A stretch of DNA of 64,000 bases from Sphingomonadaceae bacterium (GTDB lineage Bacteria > Pseudomonadota > Alphaproteobacteria > Sphingomonadales > Sphingomonadaceae): contig CANFXW010000009.1 in NCBI GenBank assembly GCA_947451145.1, positions 1 to 64,000 on the forward strand, read 5' to 3'. Shown piece by piece: positions 46,182 to 55,065 of the stretch. The first letter of the stretch is position 1, and the number at the start of each line of letters is the position of its first letter. The position numbers and the translations under genes were made by a program. The notes below the pieces were generated by a model. That model did no database searches and was not told the DNA's origin. It saw only the letters and a list, made by a program, of their open reading frames with translations.

Positions 46182-46258
46182 GCATCCGTAGCTCAGCTGG
46201 ATAGAGTACTGCCCTCCGAAGGCAGGGGTCACAGGTTCGAATCCTGTCGGGTGCACCA
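46182..46258 (+). tRNA. tRNA-Arg (anticodon CCG)
   Basis: A complete 77-nt cloverleaf is present. The acceptor stem is GCATCCG/CGGGTGC (one G-T pair) and the D arm is GCTC/GAGT. The anticodon stem CTGCC/GGCAG encloses the loop CTCCGAA, giving anticodon CCG for codon CGG. The T arm is ACAGG TTCGAAT CCTGT. The 3' CCA is encoded. No integrase or repeated 3' end was seen nearby, so it does not appear to be an island attachment site here. Confidence 0.97.
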
Positions 46259-46271
46259 GCCTTTTCCGATA

Positions 46272-47141
46272 TCAGACCGGCCCGAAGATCGGGCTCCCGC
46301 GCTCTTCGCGCAGCGAGGGGATCGTGCGGCCATCGATGTCGGTGACACCATAGGCCGCGGCCAGTTCGGCGACGATCCAGCTGCCGCCGGTGCGGCTCAT
46401 CAGATCGGGCGCGATTGCCAGCGCGGCGATTACGCGGCCGACGAACTCGGGTGAGGAGCCGACTGCGCTGTTCAGCTGGCTGGCCATGCCGGGCACGGTC
46501 TTGAGGTTTTCGATCGCCCGTTCGGTATAGGTGAAGCCCTGCCACAGCGAGACCGAGGCGACGCCGTGCGGTTTTAGCTCCACGCCCATGTCGCGCGCCA
46601 TGCGGTCGGTCGCGGTCTTGGTTGTGCCGAACATCACGTCATAGGTATAGGTCCGCCCGACATAGCCCGACATGCAGGCGATCAGGCCCGAGCCCTGCGG
46701 TGCCATGATCTTTGCCGCGTGATGGCTGGCGATGAAGGCGGCGCGCAGGCCGGTGTTCCAGATGTCCCACTCGTCGGCGAGAGGCTTTTCCCAGAAAGGG
46801 GCCTTGCTGGTCATCGATTCCGGGATGGCCATGGCGTTGTTGACGTGGATATCGAGCCGCCCCTGCTCGGACTTCACCTGCGCAAACAGGGCACCAATCG
46901 CATCGTCGTCATGCAGATCGAGCGCGACGCCAATCGCCTTGCCGCCACGCCTTTCGATCTCGGCAATGGTCTCGCCGATGGTTCCCGGCAGCGGATTTTC
47001 GCCCGCGTTGACCGTGCGTGCGGTGACGTAAACCGTCGCGCCCTGTTCGGCGAGGACGCAGGCCGTGCCCTTGCCGATGCCACGGCTGGCACCGGTGACG
47101 ACCGCAACCTTGCCGGTGAGTGGGCCCTCAAGTGGCCGCAT
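46272..47141 (-). CDS. SDR-family protein of the DHRS1 type with altered active site
   Basis: This 289-aa short-chain dehydrogenase-like protein has the NAD(P)-binding loop VVTGASRGIGKG (residues 14-25) and NNAM in place of NNAG. The serine is in IACMSGYVG (Ser158). Where DHRS1-type proteins have YxxxK, this one has VMFGTTKTATDR, so the catalytic tyrosine is replaced by Phe171 while Lys175 is kept. Tyr167 lies nearby. Activity may be lost or changed. It is coupled (TGATG) to the SnoaL-like gene upstream. Confidence 0.88.
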   Translation of the reverse strand: MRPLEGPLTGKVAVVTGASRGIGKGTACVLAEQGATVYVTARTVNAGENPLPGTIGETIAEIERRGGKAIGVALDLHDDDAIGALFAQVKSEQGRLDIHVNNAMAIPESMTSKAPFWEKPLADEWDIWNTGLRAAFIASHHAAKIMAPQGSGLIACMSGYVGRTYTYDVMFGTTKTATDRMARDMGVELKPHGVASVSLWQGFTYTERAIENLKTVPGMASQLNSAVGSSPEFVGRVIAALAIAPDLMSRTGGSWIVAELAAAYGVTDIDGRTIPSLREERGSPIFGPV

Positions 47142-47683
47142 CAGATCGGTTTGCCCGCGAAGAAGGCGACGCTGGCATCGTCCCTCACCCGGCCGGTGTA
47201 GTTCGGGCCGTGGAAGGGATAGCCCATCACGCCCTCGTTCCAGTCAATCGACTGGCCCCAGTCCTGATACCAGTCATAGAGCATGGTGCGGTGCAGAATT
47301 GCCCACTTACCATCCCGCTTCTCCATCTGGTCCAGATAGCGCCCGCCGATGCAGGTATCACGCTCGCCAACCCCTTCGCCCATGTCGACGCGATGATAGG
47401 AGATGACATAGCTCTCGGCGCGGGCGGTGTTGCCGTCCAGATCGACCACCGTCTGCCCCAGTACGTGCTGGGTATTGGTGATGGCATCGGCGCCCGGGGT
47501 CACCCAGGCGAGGTATTCGGGGAAGCTGCCCTTGTACATGGCATAGTCAAAGGTCGAATCCGGCCAGAAGCAGGCCGAGAGCACCGCCGGATCGCGCCGG
47601 TCCTCGCCGCGGGCGAGGCGGGCGATGCAATCGCGCACCTTGTGCTGATCGAGCATGGCTTGCAGTTCGGCGGCGTTGTCCAT
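47141..47683 (-). CDS. SnoaL-like / NTF2-fold protein
   Basis: This 180-aa protein has a cone-shaped NTF2-like fold of the SnoaL_4 group. The helix AELQAMLDQHKVRDCIARLA is followed by RGEDRRDPAVLSACFWPDST, the strand NTQHVLGQTVVDLDGNTARA and IGGRYLDQMEKRDGKWAILH. The group includes dehydratases, isomerases and small hydrolases acting on aromatic or steroid-like compounds; the substrate here is unknown. The start at 47683 has GGGAGAG upstream. It is divergent from the second SDR gene. Confidence 0.87.
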   Translation of the reverse strand: MDNAAELQAMLDQHKVRDCIARLARGEDRRDPAVLSACFWPDSTFDYAMYKGSFPEYLAWVTPGADAITNTQHVLGQTVVDLDGNTARAESYVISYHRVDMGEGVGERDTCIGGRYLDQMEKRDGKWAILHRTMLYDWYQDWGQSIDWNEGVMGYPFHGPNYTGRVRDDASVAFFAGKPI

Positions 47684-47843
47684 TTTAACTCTCCCAAGGA
47701 TCGGCTGGCCCTAGTGATGCTACCGAATGCCCGCCAATGGCAACCGCGCTGGCGATATGGCGGATCCACTCGCGACTTTTCGCTGGTCCGGACGGCCAAT
47801 GCGGGAAATTGTGGGAGAAAGCGGATTTGGAAGGATGCTGCCT

Positions 47844-48593
47844 GTGCTCAAGGGGAAAGTCGCGATCGTCACCGGAGCGGGTCAGGGTGTCGGGCGCGGT
47901 ATTGCGCTGGCGCTGGCCGGCGAAGGTGCGGCGGTGGCCGTGATCGGGCGGACACTCGCCAAGTGCGAGCGCACGGTTGAGGAGATTTCGGCGGCAGGCG
48001 GCAAGGCGATCGCACTGGCCTGCGATGTCAGCAAGCGCGAGGCGGTGGACGGCGTGGTGGCAGAAGTGGTCGCGGCGCTGGGGGCCATCGATATTCTGGT
48101 CAACAATGCCCACACCTCGAACCCGCTGGTGCCGATGATGGAAGTGTCGGAAAAGGACATGACCATCGCCTTCAAGGGCTTTCACGGCGCGTTCCATTTC
48201 ATGCAGGCCTGCTTTCCTTATCTGAAAGGGCGGCGGGGCCGGGTGATCAATCTCGGCTCGGTTGCCGGCATCCGGGGTGACGAGGGCTTTGCCGCCTATG
48301 CTGCTTCCAAAGAGGCGGTGCGCGCGATGAGCCGGGTGGCGGCGCGCGAATGGGGCGCGCACGGCATCACAGTCAACGTCATCTGCCCGTTCTCGGAATC
48401 GCCGGGGGTGGAATGGATGATCGCCAACCAGCCGGGCTTCATCGACGAGCTGACTGGCCAGACCGCGATGAAACGGCTTGGCTCAAGCAAAAACGATGTC
48501 GGCGCCACCGTGGCCTTCCTGTGCGGGCCGGGCGGCTCCTATATCACCGGGCAGACGATCAACGTTGACGGCGGCATCTGGATCGCGCCGTAA
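47844..48593 (+). CDS. SDR-family oxidoreductase
   Basis: This 249-aa classical SDR has the cofactor loop VTGAGQGVGRG, NNAHTSNP in the NNAG position, and an intact catalytic set: Ser in INLGSVAGIRG and YxxxK in FAAYAASKEAVR. It ends ITGQTINVDGGIWIAP. The GTG at 47844 is preferred because GGAAGG sits 9 nt upstream and the product starts MLKGKVAIVTGAG. An ATG at 47835 touches that ribosome site directly. With the divergent SDR and SnoaL genes it suggests a small catabolic module. Confidence 0.88.
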   Translation: MLKGKVAIVTGAGQGVGRGIALALAGEGAAVAVIGRTLAKCERTVEEISAAGGKAIALACDVSKREAVDGVVAEVVAALGAIDILVNNAHTSNPLVPMMEVSEKDMTIAFKGFHGAFHFMQACFPYLKGRRGRVINLGSVAGIRGDEGFAAYAASKEAVRAMSRVAAREWGAHGITVNVICPFSESPGVEWMIANQPGFIDELTGQTAMKRLGSSKNDVGATVAFLCGPGGSYITGQTINVDGGIWIAP

Positions 48594-48634
48594 GGGCGGA
48601 TGGATTCAGCGTGGCGCATGCGGGGCCATGCTGT

Positions 48635-49672
48635 TCAGCCCAAAGGCCCGGATCTGACGCGGGATGCCGGATCGAGATTGGCCCTGAGATCGCGCTTCAG
48701 TTGATCCAGGAACTCTGGCGAATCCATGCCCAGAATGCCCCGCACATCTGCCGGCAGGTGTGCGCCGGGATCGCCATTCTCCAGAAATACATAGTGATCG
48801 AACGCGGCTTTCCAGGCCCGCCGCTGGTCTGGTGGCAGCCCGCGAAGGGCTATGATCCCATGCAGCAGTGCATCCCACGGCGAGCCCAAATCCTGCCGCG
48901 CCGGATCCCACCAGTAGTTTACGAGGATGTTGACCGGATCAAGCGCCTCAACGTGATGGAACCACTGGTAGGGAATGTAGAGAACATCCCCCGGTTCCAT
49001 CTCCGCCACCTGTGCCTGCTGCAGGGCATGCGCAAAGCGCGGATAGCGGCCAAGATCCGGTTCGGTCACATGAACCATGGAAATCGGCGTGCCGCCCGGC
49101 GTAAGTTCGAATGGCCCCATATAGAGATCGCCAACCGCTTCGGGAGGGAACAGCGTGAAGCGCCGCCTTCCTGCCGCAACGCAGGCCAGATTCTCCAGCT
49201 CGTCATTATGGGTCGCCACGCAGGCAGCGTTGCCAATCCACATGCGCGGCAGGACTGAAGCGGGCAGCAGAGGCAGATGATGATCTTTGGCAAACCCCTT
49301 CAGACAGCGATGCACCGCGAGGCCCTGACCCGCCACGGCGCGCGGCTGATCGCACTGCGCTTCTTCCGCCAGCATTCCCAGCAGGCGGGGCAAAGTTGAA
49401 TCGATGCGCTCAAAATTCAGGCTCTTGCCATCGTCCTCATAGTGAAACCGACCCCTGATTTCCGGCCGGCCAATCGCGACCGAAATCGGGATGGAAGTCG
49501 CCCGCGCCGAACTAAAGTCGAACAACGCACCGTCACCGCCGCGCGCCGCGTTCACGAGTGGCCAATCGCCTACCAGTTGCTTGAAAAGCACGGGCTCACC
49601 GGCTGGGCGCAGATCACGGTCAAATGCCTCTCGATCGATCCCCGTGACAGTCTTGACCTTGCGCAGCGACAC
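48635..49672 (-). CDS. Cupin-8 (JmjC-like) putative Fe(II)/2OG oxygenase, copy 1
   Basis: This 345-aa protein is homologous to the gene at 62174 along its length. The double-stranded beta-helix has metal ligands His155 and Asp157 in CVATHNDELENLACVAAGRR, and a distal His near 239 in LYIPYQWFHHVEALDP. These three match the HxD...H facial triad of 2-oxoglutarate oxygenases such as FIH. The C-terminal helices include GSPWDALLHGIIALRGLPPD. The start is the GTG at 49672. A LacI-type operator lies 74 bp upstream. Confidence 0.85.
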   Translation of the reverse strand: MSLRKVKTVTGIDREAFDRDLRPAGEPVLFKQLVGDWPLVNAARGGDGALFDFSSARATSIPISVAIGRPEIRGRFHYEDDGKSLNFERIDSTLPRLLGMLAEEAQCDQPRAVAGQGLAVHRCLKGFAKDHHLPLLPASVLPRMWIGNAACVATHNDELENLACVAAGRRRFTLFPPEAVGDLYMGPFELTPGGTPISMVHVTEPDLGRYPRFAHALQQAQVAEMEPGDVLYIPYQWFHHVEALDPVNILVNYWWDPARQDLGSPWDALLHGIIALRGLPPDQRRAWKAAFDHYVFLENGDPGAHLPADVRGILGMDSPEFLDQLKRDLRANLDPASRVRSGPLG

Positions 49673-49745
49673 TTGATTGGCCCTTTTGATGCAAGAGGCC
49701 CGAATCAGGCCGGATGCCTTGCCCCGGAGCGGAATGAACCTTGAA

Positions 49746-49761
49746 TTGGAAGCGCTACCAA
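49746..49761. promoter_or_regulatory. Predicted LacI-family operator A
   Basis: TTGGAAGCGCTACCAA matches the perfect palindrome at 60168 with a single difference. It lies between the divergent cupin-8 gene (start 49672) and the EEP-family gene (start 49876), so it could control both. LacI-family sites are typically 16-20-bp palindromes with a central CG, as here. Confidence 0.75.
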
Positions 49762-49875
49762 CCTATCCATACTGGCCTAGCTGTCAAGAAATCGCCGCCA
49801 GCGGAATTGGGCCAAGATTGGCTCCGTAATGTAACTGCGGCCGTCAAAAAGGCCGCTGCGAAAGGCCAAGCCGAT

Positions 49876-50781
49876 ATGACCCTGCTGCGCACGTTCCTGC
49901 TCATGGCGCTGACCGCAACCGCACGGCCCGCCTTCGCGGAAGCCTGTTCGGCCAAGCCCTTGCTGGCAATGACCTATAACATCCGCCTTGATACCCCAGC
50001 CGATGGCGAGAATTCGTGGGTCCACCGCCGCCACCTGTTTATCGGACAGATCGCCACCCTCCGTCCGGGCCTGCTCGGTCTGCAAGAGGTGTTGGTGGGC
50101 CAGAAGCGTGATCTGGAGCAGGCTCTGCCGGACTACAGCTTTGTTGGCGGCGGCCGGGATGATGGCAAGGATGCCGGCGAGTTCTCGCCCCTGGCAATCG
50201 ACAGAACCATATTCCGCATCGGCGCCAGCGGCATGTTCTGGCTGTCACCCACCCCTGATCGCCCCTCGATGGGCTGGGATGCCGCCTATCGCCGGGTGGC
50301 AACCTGGGCACATCTCACCCGCCGCAGCGATGGTGCCAGACTGTTGGTCGTCAACTCGCACTGGGACAATCAGGGCCTTGGCGCGCGGCGACAGGGTGGT
50401 GCGCTGATCCTTGACTGGATCCGGCATCATCGGCTTGCTGGCGAGAGACTGGTCGTTGTCGGCGATTTCAATGCCGACAACGACGAGGAGTCAGTTGCCC
50501 AATTGCTGCGCGGCGCTCAGGGCGAGGCGCTGCTGCGGGATTCGCGGCTGATTGCCGAACAGCCTGTTTTCGGCCCGGCCTTCAGCTTCAATGCGTTTGA
50601 TGCCTTCCCGGCCAAGGGTCAGCTTATCGACCATATCTTCGTTGGCCCCGGCATTACGGTGCGAACGCAAGGGGTGATCGCCCAGCACGAGAACGGCCGC
50701 CTTGCTTCGGACCATTTTCCGGTGGTCGCGGTGATCGCTCTTGAAGGAAGCCGAAGCGGCAAGGCCAGGCCCTGCCGCTAA
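49876..50781 (+). CDS. Secreted endonuclease/exonuclease/phosphatase family protein
   Basis: This 301-aa exported metal-dependent phosphodiesterase/phosphatase has a signal peptide (LLRTFLLMALTATARPAFAE). The EEP core has MTYNIRLDTPADGENSW, LLGLQEVLVGQKRDLEQAL (metal-binding Glu), VVNSHWDNQG, VVVGDFNADNDEE and the terminal LASDHFPVVAVI (Ser-Asp-His). The fold covers sphingomyelinases, DNases and inositol phosphatases; the substrate is not decidable. Start ATG at 49876 before the signal peptide. It is convergent with the MFS gene and has operator A upstream. Confidence 0.87.
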   Translation: MTLLRTFLLMALTATARPAFAEACSAKPLLAMTYNIRLDTPADGENSWVHRRHLFIGQIATLRPGLLGLQEVLVGQKRDLEQALPDYSFVGGGRDDGKDAGEFSPLAIDRTIFRIGASGMFWLSPTPDRPSMGWDAAYRRVATWAHLTRRSDGARLLVVNSHWDNQGLGARRQGGALILDWIRHHRLAGERLVVVGDFNADNDEESVAQLLRGAQGEALLRDSRLIAEQPVFGPAFSFNAFDAFPAKGQLIDHIFVGPGITVRTQGVIAQHENGRLASDHFPVVAVIALEGSRSGKARPCR

Positions 50782-50788
50782 AGCCCGG

Positions 50789-52069
50789 TCAATGCAGCGT
50801 CGGCACGCCTTCCCCGCTGCCAAACACGCGCGCCTTTATCGCCTTCCAGGCAAAGCCGGTGATGAAGACATAGGCGAATGCCGGCACGATGAAGGCGGCA
50901 CTCAGGCCAATCGAATCAGCGAGCAAGCCCACCAGCATTGGCAGAATGGCCCCGCCGACGATCGCGAGACACAGCAGCCCGGAGGTTGATGACTGCGATA
51001 CGCCCGAGCGCTCAAGCGTGATGGTGAAGATTGTCGGGAACATGATCGAGTTGAACAGGCCAACGCCGAGGGCCGAATAGGCTGCAACAGGCCCAGAGGT
51101 CATGAAGGCGATACCGCAGAGCATTGCCGCCATCAGCGCGCAGAATGTCAGCAGGCGCGGTGCGGCAATCCGGGTGAGCAGAAAGCTGCCGATGAACCGT
51201 CCCACCAGCGCGCCAGTCCAATAGATATTGGCGAGGTACTGGCCGCCTTCCTCAAACGGCAGGCCAAGGATATGCGGCTGGTTGAGGAAGTTGATCATGA
51301 TCGAGCCGATCGAGACTTCCCCGCCGACATAGAGCCCGATGGCGAGCGCGCCGAGAATGGCCCACCGGGATTTCAGCGCATCCAAAACCGAGGCCTGCGG
51401 CGTCGGCCCGATTCCGGCTGCCGCAGCGGCGATCCGCTTGCGCTGGAACAGCACGAACAGCACCAGCACCACAAGGATTGCGGCCATGATAGTGAAGGCA
51501 TGATTGACCGCGCCGAGGGCTTCCGCGCGGTGGGCCGGATCGGTGATCGGGCCGGACTTGGCGCTGATCACCTTGTCACCTAGCATGATCCACGATCCGT
51601 AATGGACCCCGACAACCACACCAAGCGAGTTGAACGTCTGGGCAAAGGTCAGGCGAAAGTGGCTGGTGGATTGCGGCCCCAGTGCGGCAGCCAGCGGATT
51701 GGCCGCGACCTGCAATGTGGTAATGCCGACAGCCAGCACGAACAGTGCCATCAGGATCGGTACATAGCTGTCAAACCGGGCAGAGAATTGCACCAGCAGG
51801 CACCCCGCAATCATCACGCCGAGCGCTGCGATGATCGTGTTGACCGGCCCCAATTTGTTGCCGAGCGATGCGGCGGGAAGCGACATCAGGCCATAGGCGA
51901 GGAAAAAGACGAGCTGGGTAAACAGCGCCTCGGTATAATTCAGGCTGAACACCGCCCGCAGCGCCACGATCAGCGGATCGTTGTTGGAGGTGATGAACCC
52001 CCAGGCAAAGAACAGCGTCGTCACCGAAATGAACGCTCCGGTAATGCCAAGTTGTCGCAAGAACTGCAT
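50789..52069 (-). CDS. Sugar MFS transporter, FucP/GluP type
   Basis: This 426-aa, 12-helix permease belongs to the fucose/glucose-galactose:proton symporter group. Family features include TTLFFAWGFITSNNDPLIVA in helix 1, FFLAYGLMSLPAASLGNKLG and TLQVAANPLAAALGPQSTSH. The second half has LANIYWTGALVGRFIGSFLL. It probably imports the monosaccharide released by the GH3 and GH30 enzymes of the same operon. Start ATG 52069, 19 bp after the GH30 stop. Confidence 0.9.
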   Translation of the reverse strand: MQFLRQLGITGAFISVTTLFFAWGFITSNNDPLIVALRAVFSLNYTEALFTQLVFFLAYGLMSLPAASLGNKLGPVNTIIAALGVMIAGCLLVQFSARFDSYVPILMALFVLAVGITTLQVAANPLAAALGPQSTSHFRLTFAQTFNSLGVVVGVHYGSWIMLGDKVISAKSGPITDPAHRAEALGAVNHAFTIMAAILVVLVLFVLFQRKRIAAAAAGIGPTPQASVLDALKSRWAILGALAIGLYVGGEVSIGSIMINFLNQPHILGLPFEEGGQYLANIYWTGALVGRFIGSFLLTRIAAPRLLTFCALMAAMLCGIAFMTSGPVAAYSALGVGLFNSIMFPTIFTITLERSGVSQSSTSGLLCLAIVGGAILPMLVGLLADSIGLSAAFIVPAFAYVFITGFAWKAIKARVFGSGEGVPTLH

Positions 52070-52088
52070 TGTGCTTCCCCTCTTTTCC

Positions 52089-53525
52089 CTATTGCTTCCA
52101 GACGAAGGTTGAAACCTCGCCGGGCGGTATTGCTCTGCTGAAGCGCCGCTTACCTGAAACCACATTCAGCGTAGCGGCCTGCTTGGCGGGATTGTGCGCC
52201 AGCAAGACCATGCTGCCATCCGGATTGCGCCAGACGACGTTATCAATGCCGGCCTTCTGGTCACTGGCGATGCGCCGGGCACCCGGCCGGACAAAGCGCG
52301 ACGCGTGGCCGAGCACATAGTATTCCACATTCCGGGTGACTTCGCCGCTGGCGCTGTTGATCGTCACTACGCCCCGGCAGTTCCCGCAGCCGCCTTTGTG
52401 AGGGCCCCCGGTTTCATCGAGCGCGAGGTTCCACAGCAGCGTTCCGCGTGAGCCATTGCGGCTCGCGCCGATGATCAGTTGCGAGGTCATCCAGCCAAGC
52501 GTGCCTGCCCAGTCCGGCGCCCAGCCACCACCGGAACACTCAGTGTGAAAGCTGTCCTTGCCCGGATAGCGCGCCTGAACTGTCCCTTGCGCGACGACGT
52601 TTCCGCCATAGCAATGCCAGGCAACGCCGGCGATGTAGCGATTGGCACCCGGATCGGCGAGAACGGCAAGCGGGTTCTCGGGCTTGTCCCAGTTATGGTC
52701 CCAATCGAGGATGCGCGTTGCCGCATGCCCCCGGGCCAGCATCGGCCCCAGAAACTGGCTGATCAATGCCGCACGATCAGCCGGTTCCAGCCGCATACCG
52801 GGATAGTTGGTGGGCTCAAAATCGGGCTCGTTCTGCACCGTCAGCCACGAGATCGGCAGGCCTCGCCGCCCCATTTCCCTGACATAGCGCGCGAGGTACC
52901 GGGCAAATGCTTCGCGATGCTGCGGCTCCAACCTGCCGGTGATCAGGCTGCCCGATGCTTTCATCCATGCAGGCGCGCTCCACGGACTGGCCATCAGGGT
53001 AAGCTGGAGATTGCGCGAGCGCGCCGCCGCTGTTGCGGCAATCTGGTTCGCCGCCTTTGCCATGCTGAAATGACTGAGCGCCGGGTCGGTCTTTCCCGGC
53101 TCCACGTCATCAAGGCTATAGTGCTCGACCGAAAAATCCGATGCGCCGATCGGCAGGCGCATGAACGACAGGCCGAGCTTTGCGGGCTCAAACAATTCGT
53201 CAAGCAGCTTGCTTCTCCGGCCAGACGGCAGGGCCATGATCAGCTGCGCAGAGCTATCGGTCATCGCCGCGCCAAAGCCGACCATGCGCTGATACCGGAT
53301 CGCGGCATTGACCGTGACCGCATCCGGATCATCCCCGGACTTGGCTGTGGCCGCCTCCAGCCGAAGATCAGGCATGCGGGCCAGCTTGCGGCTGCCGTCA
53401 GCACTGGTCGACCATTGCATGACCTGTGCACTGCGCACTTTCGCGACCGCGCCGACCGCACCCGATGCAAGGATCAGGGCAATGCCAGCACAAAATGTCC
53501 GGACAACGGGCCGCGTCGATATCAT
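52089..53525 (-). CDS. Glycoside hydrolase family 30 (glucosylceramidase-like)
   Basis: This 478-aa exported beta-glycosidase has an N-terminal signal (CAGIALILASGAVGA). The (beta/alpha)8 domain has FGAAMTDSSAQLI, LMASPWSAPAWMKASG and SWLTVQNEPDFEPTNYPGMR with the acid/base Glu. The nucleophile Glu is in DSFHTECSGGGWAPDW. The C-terminal beta domain has VVWRNPDGSMVLLAHNPAKQ. GH30 members cleave glucosylceramide or beta-1,6-glucan. Start ATG 53525 overlaps the halogenase-like stop by 4 nt. Confidence 0.92.
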   Translation of the reverse strand: MISTRPVVRTFCAGIALILASGAVGAVAKVRSAQVMQWSTSADGSRKLARMPDLRLEAATAKSGDDPDAVTVNAAIRYQRMVGFGAAMTDSSAQLIMALPSGRRSKLLDELFEPAKLGLSFMRLPIGASDFSVEHYSLDDVEPGKTDPALSHFSMAKAANQIAATAAARSRNLQLTLMASPWSAPAWMKASGSLITGRLEPQHREAFARYLARYVREMGRRGLPISWLTVQNEPDFEPTNYPGMRLEPADRAALISQFLGPMLARGHAATRILDWDHNWDKPENPLAVLADPGANRYIAGVAWHCYGGNVVAQGTVQARYPGKDSFHTECSGGGWAPDWAGTLGWMTSQLIIGASRNGSRGTLLWNLALDETGGPHKGGCGNCRGVVTINSASGEVTRNVEYYVLGHASRFVRPGARRIASDQKAGIDNVVWRNPDGSMVLLAHNPAKQAATLNVVSGKRRFSRAIPPGEVSTFVWKQ

Positions 53526-55024
53526 GCCTGGGCGGGGCAGGTTTTGGCGACGTATTCGGCGTGGGTTGGCATGACGGCCACACACTTGCGGATAACCCCG
53601 GCGATGTTGCCGAGATAGTTATCGATCTGCTCGTCAGTCTTGATCGAAACCAGCGGATCGTATCCGCGCGGGATCATGCCCTGTCCGATGAATACCTGTA
53701 TCCAGCTTTCCTCGGCAAAGAGTTCATCATCCTCGCGGAAGATCCGGCCATTGGCCATCCACAGATCGATCTTGCGCTGGAGCGTTTCGGGCACTTCCAT
53801 CGTCCGGCAATAGTCCCAGAACGGCGTATCGCTGCGCGTAGTGGCCTTGTAGTGCAGGATGATGAAATCGCGGATGCGCTCGTATTCAAAGGTGCTCTGG
53901 CGGTTGAATTCGGCGATGTTGGCGGGGGCGAAGCCGGCATCCGGCAGCAGCCGGACCATGCGGATGATTGCTGACTGGATCAGATGCAGGCTGGTCGATT
54001 CCAGCGGCTCAAGAAAGCCGCTCGACAGGCCGACAGCAACGCAATTCTTGTTCCACAGCTGCTTGCGCTTGCCGGTGGTGTAGGAAACGCGGAACGGATC
54101 GGCGCGCTGTTCTCCGTCAAGATTGGCAAGGAGCACGCGCTCGGCTTCGGCATCGTCGATGAACTTGCTCGAATAGACGTGGCCGTTACCGGTGCGGTGC
54201 TGCAAGGGGATGCGCCACTGCCAGCCAGCACCATGCGCGGTCGACTTGGTATAGGGCGTGAAATTGTCAGACCGCTCGCACGGCACTGCCACGGCGCGAT
54301 CACAGGGTAGCCAGTGGCGCCAGTCCTCGTACCCCGTCTTCAACGCCTGTTCGATGATCAGCCCGCGCAGGCCAGTGCAATCGACGAAGAAATCGGCGGC
54401 AATCGTTTCGCCATCCTCCATCGTGATGCTCTCGACGAAGCCATCTTCGCTGCGAAGGTTTACGCTGCCGATCTTGCCCTCGCGCCGCCGCACGCCGCGC
54501 TCCTGCGCAAAGCCCGAGAGGAAGCGGGCGAACAGTGCGGCATCGAAATGGAACGCGTGGGCAATGTGCCCCAGCGGGCTTTCGCCCATATCCGGCTGGG
54601 CGCGGATGAACTTGTTGTCATCAATGGCGGCGGTGTTGATCGAATAGGCGGCAAAGTCCTCCGCCCGCCCGGCAGCATGGGCTTTCAGCCAGTACTGGTG
54701 ACAGCGCAGCCATTCCCAATCCTGCCCGATAACACCAAAGCCATGGACATAGCTGCTGCCCAAGGCTGACCAGTTGTTGAACTGGATGCCCATCTTGAAG
54801 CTGGCCTGGGTGCGGACCATGAATTCGTTTTCGTCGAGCCCCAGCAGTTCGATATATTTCTTGATCGCCGGGATCGTCGCTTCGCCAACGCCGATGATGC
54901 CGATTTCCTCGGATTCGACGAGGATGACCTCATAGAGCCCCTTGAACAGGTTCGCGAGCAGTGCGGCGGTCATCCAGCCGGCCGAACCGCCGCCAGCGAT
55001 CAGAATGCGCTTGATCTGGTTCAT
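53522..55024 (-). CDS. Flavin-dependent tryptophan-halogenase-like protein
   Basis: This 500-aa FAD enzyme has the dinucleotide motif AGGGSAGWMTA (residues 10-20). The halogenase signature WxWxIP is present in GAGWQWRIPLQHR (Trp268, Trp270). The active-site lysine that forms haloamine in known halogenases matches Lys77 in ASFKMGIQFNNW, and the conserved glutamate matches Glu342 in FLEPLESTSLHL. Proteins of this branch occur in TonB receptor loci of Caulobacter-, Xanthomonas- and sphingomonad-type bacteria; their natural substrates are not established. It is coupled to GH30 downstream. Confidence 0.9.
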   Translation of the reverse strand: MNQIKRILIAGGGSAGWMTAALLANLFKGLYEVILVESEEIGIIGVGEATIPAIKKYIELLGLDENEFMVRTQASFKMGIQFNNWSALGSSYVHGFGVIGQDWEWLRCHQYWLKAHAAGRAEDFAAYSINTAAIDDNKFIRAQPDMGESPLGHIAHAFHFDAALFARFLSGFAQERGVRRREGKIGSVNLRSEDGFVESITMEDGETIAADFFVDCTGLRGLIIEQALKTGYEDWRHWLPCDRAVAVPCERSDNFTPYTKSTAHGAGWQWRIPLQHRTGNGHVYSSKFIDDAEAERVLLANLDGEQRADPFRVSYTTGKRKQLWNKNCVAVGLSSGFLEPLESTSLHLIQSAIIRMVRLLPDAGFAPANIAEFNRQSTFEYERIRDFIILHYKATTRSDTPFWDYCRTMEVPETLQRKIDLWMANGRIFREDDELFAEESWIQVFIGQGMIPRGYDPLVSIKTDEQIDNYLGNIAGVIRKCVAVMPTHAEYVAKTCPAQA

Positions 55025-55065
55025 CTGCCTGCGACCCCCCTCTCCGGGTAGAGACTTTTGCCCTG

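Noticed and set aside
46182..46258. tRNA-Arg as the attachment site of a genomic island covering 46259-63200
   Set aside because: No integrase gene and no second copy of the tRNA 3' end were found, and the SDR/SnoaL genes next to it have ordinary composition.
53522..55024. Halogenated secondary-metabolite cluster centred on the tryptophan-halogenase-like gene
   Set aside because: No NRPS, PKS, prenyltransferase or flavin reductase gene is nearby; the gene is embedded by overlap in a glycoside-use operon, so a natural-product role is not supported.
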